This document shows, one piece after another, positions 33,786 to 36,016 of a stretch of 36,016 bases of DNA (its first letter is position 1; every line of letters begins with the position of its first letter). Under the pieces are notes generated by a model, which worked only from the letters and a program-made list of their open reading frames with translations, was not told the DNA's origin and did no database searches. Source of the DNA: Aphodomonas sp964553125 (lineage in GTDB: Bacteria > Bacillota > Clostridia > Christensenellales > Aristaeellaceae). Made by a program: the position numbers and the translations under genes. The stretch is taken from positions 1 to 36,016 of the forward strand of contig CAZKJW010000012.1 in assembly GCA_964553125.1 (NCBI GenBank). The letters run 5' to 3'.

Positions 33786-34683
33786 CCCGATTCTCGCCTT
33801 TTCCGCGCGCAGACGGATGCGCTCGGTGCGCACGCCGCTGGTGATTACATGCTATGCGCTTTTGCTGGCGGCGATCGGCTGCTTTCTGACGTACGCGTGC
33901 TACCTGCGCCCGACGGCGACGCTGTGGGACATTGAAGCCTCCGTCAACGGCTATGTGGCGATTCTTGTGCTGCAGTTTGTTCTGCTGGTGCTTGTGGCTC
34001 CGGCAATGACGGCGGGCAGCATCAGCGGCGAGCGCGAGCGGCAGACGCTCGACCTGCTGCTGGTGACGAACATGGGCGCGGCGCGGCTGGTGCTGGGCAA
34101 GCTGCTGGAGAGCTTCGGGTTTCTCGCGCTGCTCACGCTGAGCTCCATGCCGGCGCTTTCGCTGGCGATGCTCGTCGGTTCGGCGACGCTGCCGGACGTG
34201 CTCGCGGGCGTTGCGTTTCTTCTGTCGATGGCGCTGATGGCAACGAGCATCGGCATGTTCTGCTCGACGCTGTTTCAGAGAACCGTTACCGCTACGGTGG
34301 TGAGCTATCTGGCCGTGCTGGGCGTGGGCGTGGTTACGCTGCTGCCGCTCATTTACGACGTCAGGGTGCTGGGCGCCATTTATGAAGCGGCGAACGTTTC
34401 CACTGCCTATGTGGCGACGGGGACGTTCGTGCCCGTTTCGTTTGTGCTCAATCCGCTGCTGGGCTTCCTTGCGCTCTTGCAGACGCAGACGGGCGGCATG
34501 GAGACGCTGTTCTGGAGCTTCAGCTACACGCTGGGCAACGCGTCGGAGTATATGCGCCTCAGCGCGGCATACCTGTACAACATGGCATTCATGGTCGGCT
34601 CGTCCGTCCTGCTGGCGGCGCTGAGCGCGCTGAATCTGCGCCTGCGCAGCCGCGGCAGGGTGCGGAGAAAGCGCCATGCGTGA
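33778..34683 (+). CDS. ABC-2 type transporter permease
   Basis: A 301-residue membrane protein with about six hydrophobic helices; ATG 33778 has GGAGG upstream and overlaps the ATPase gene. The segment TAGSISGERERQTLDLLLVT is a hallmark of ABC-2 permeases of the ABC-2/NatB-like group, where it precedes the coupling region. It forms the transport channel with the ATPase. The following gene overlaps its stop by eight bases, so the whole run from 30219 is one operon. Confidence 0.92.
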
Positions 34684-36016
34684 GGTCAGACGGGCGCTTG
34701 CGCCCGTGAAGCGGAGAATCCGTGCACAGCGCGCGCTTTGCTGGGGCGCTTACGGTGCGCTGGCGGCCGCCGGATGCGCCGTCGTGCTGCGCGCGGTTTC
34801 GTTTGCGTGCGCGTTTGAGGGGCTGTGGGTCTGCGCTGGCTGCATGGCGGCAGGTATGACTTGCGCGGCGGCGCTGGCTGCGGCTGTGTGGCCCGTTTCC
34901 GATTGCACGGCGGCGAAGCGTGCCGACGCGCACGGCCTGCGCGAGCGCGCGCAGACGGCGGTGTCGCTCGCCGGAGACGAAAGCCCTATGGCGCAGATGC
35001 AGCGCGAGGACGCGCTTGCGTGCCTTCGCGCGTTTGAACCGCGCAGGGCGATGAAGATGAAAATCCCTCGGCGCGCATGGCTGGGCGTGCTGCTCTGCGC
35101 GGCTGCGCTGGGGCTGAGCCTGCTCATCCCGAACCCGCAGGACGCGCTGATCCTTCAGCGTGAGACGTTCCGCGCGGACATGAGCGCGCAGGCGGAAAAG
35201 GTGGAACAGGGCGCGGACGCGCTTTCCGACGATGACCCGCAGACGCAGCCGACGCGCAAGCTGCTCGCCGAACTGGCGCAGGCGCTGCGGCGCGCGGAGA
35301 ATAGGCGCGAAGCGCTGGAAGCAATCGACGATGCGGAGCGCGCGCTGCTGCAAATGCAGCAGAAAACGGCGGACGAGACGCTGAACGCGCTGCGCGGCTC
35401 GGGACTGGAGGCCGTCGCGCAGGCGCTGCAAAGCGAGCAGACCTCCAAGGCACAGGAAGCGCTGGAGGCATTGGACGCGCAGGGCGCGTCGGAGGCGCTG
35501 AGCGAAGCCGCGCTTTCAACGAGCGACACGGCGGCCGCACAGGCGCTTGCGGAGGCGGCGAACGCCATGCAGGCCGGAGACGCGGCACAGGCGGCGCAGC
35601 TTTTGCAGGACGCTTCCGCGACGGCTGCGACGGGTGCTGTCGCACAGGCGATGGCGCTGGCTGCGATGGCGCGAAATGCCGCCGCCAAATCCGGTGCGAC
35701 GGGCGCATCGGGACAAAGCGGACAGAGCGGGCAGAGCGGCGACGGACAGGGCGCGGGCGGCGCGTCGCTGCAGCAGAGCCAGGGCGCGGGAAACGGCGCG
35801 GGCGTCGGCACGTCCGACAAGGACGGCGGAACGGGTGCGAACGCCGCGGCTTCGGGCGCGCAGGGAAACGTCGATCCGCAGAAGAAAACCGGAACGTATG
35901 AAACGATCTATGACCCGACGCGGCTTGGCGGCGCGGGCGAGACGGTGAACGAAACGGGCGAAACCGGCACGGGCGAGATGACCGAAATCCAGCTCGGCAC
36001 GGGCGAAGGCGTGCTT
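34676..36016 (+). CDS. Membrane protein with alanine-rich coiled coil (partial at the window edge)
   Basis: The frame is open from ATG 34676 to the last base (447 codons seen, no stop). Two membrane helix pairs lie in residues about 23-80 and one helix at about 127-145. A long alanine- and glutamine-rich region then follows (about 165-345), predicted as coiled coil, with many QALA and AQAL steps. A glycine- and serine-rich linker (GQSGQSGQSGDGQGAGG) leads to a segment with TYETIYDPTRLGGAGE. I recall similar proteins next to MoxR ATPase and DUF58 genes, which would be expected just beyond the window. The function is unknown; an outer-face sensor or scaffold of the preceding ABC system is a guess. 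Confidence 0.8.
   Translation, partial: MREVRRALAPVKRRIRAQRALCWGAYGALAAAGCAVVLRAVSFACAFEGLWVCAGCMAAGMTCAAALAAAVWPVSDCTAAKRADAHGLRERAQTAVSLAGDESPMAQMQREDALACLRAFEPRRAMKMKIPRRAWLGVLLCAAALGLSLLIPNPQDALILQRETFRADMSAQAEKVEQGADALSDDDPQTQPTRKLLAELAQALRRAENRREALEAIDDAERALLQMQQKTADETLNALRGSGLEAVAQALQSEQTSKAQEALEALDAQGASEALSEAALSTSDTAAAQALAEAANAMQAGDAAQAAQLLQDASATAATGAVAQAMALAAMARNAAAKSGATGASGQSGQSGQSGDGQGAGGASLQQSQGAGNGAGVGTSDKDGGTGANAAASGAQGNVDPQKKTGTYETIYDPTRLGGAGETVNETGETGTGEMTEIQLGTGEGVL

Overview
The window is a 36 kb piece of a GC-rich Firmicute genome, most likely a gut Clostridia lineage. The grounds are strong GGAGG-type ribosome binding sites, consensus sigma-A promoters, a SpoVT/AbrB-like gene behind a near-perfect sigma-G promoter, and a dlt-like gene set. 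The exact lineage cannot be read from the sequence. It is a draft scaffold with four runs of exactly 100 N. Two of these gaps are flanked by identical 55-mers and are probably assembly-graph overlaps rather than missing DNA.

Layout. 1-285: frameshifted end of a TetR-like regulator. 352-5409: very large secreted repeat protein, closed by a terminator. 5585-9676: MarR regulator with two palindromic operators on its own promoter, followed by a heterodimeric ABC exporter (first half frameshifted and gapped). 9763-10136: AT-rich segment. 10137-10922: ADP-ribosylglycohydrolase. 11180-11436: short AbrB protein with a sigma-G promoter. 11470-12126: tandem repeat of about 166 bp. 12338-14812: LacI regulator and MATE transporter with a LacI-type operator between them. 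14929-15846: MerR regulator, ending at a bidirectional terminator. 16017-18571 (minus): two secreted sulfite-oxidase-fold proteins, one fused to a triheme cytochrome c, behind a MerR-type promoter with a 19-bp spacer. 18670-21168 (minus): class A penicillin-binding protein, divergent from an FtsH-like protease that lacks membrane anchors (21313-22698).

22782-23680 is the most unusual non-operon region. It holds two diverged copies of what looks like a type I toxin-antitoxin locus. The intact copy has a 42-residue membrane peptide gene and a convergent antisense RNA of about 74 nt with a consensus promoter and terminator, followed by a small XRE regulator. The two copies differ by compensatory changes in the terminator stem.

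24326-30019 is a six-gene operon: secreted rhodanese-like protein, MBOAT acyltransferase, SGNH protein, AMP-forming ligase, acyl carrier protein and secreted nitroreductase-like protein. The middle four genes match the logic of dltA-D, but the ligase does not look like DltA and two exported redox/sulfur proteins bracket the set. An envelope acylation pathway with an unknown acyl group is the best reading. 30219-36016 encodes a large membrane protein, an ABC ATPase, an ABC-2 permease and a coiled-coil membrane protein that runs off the window.
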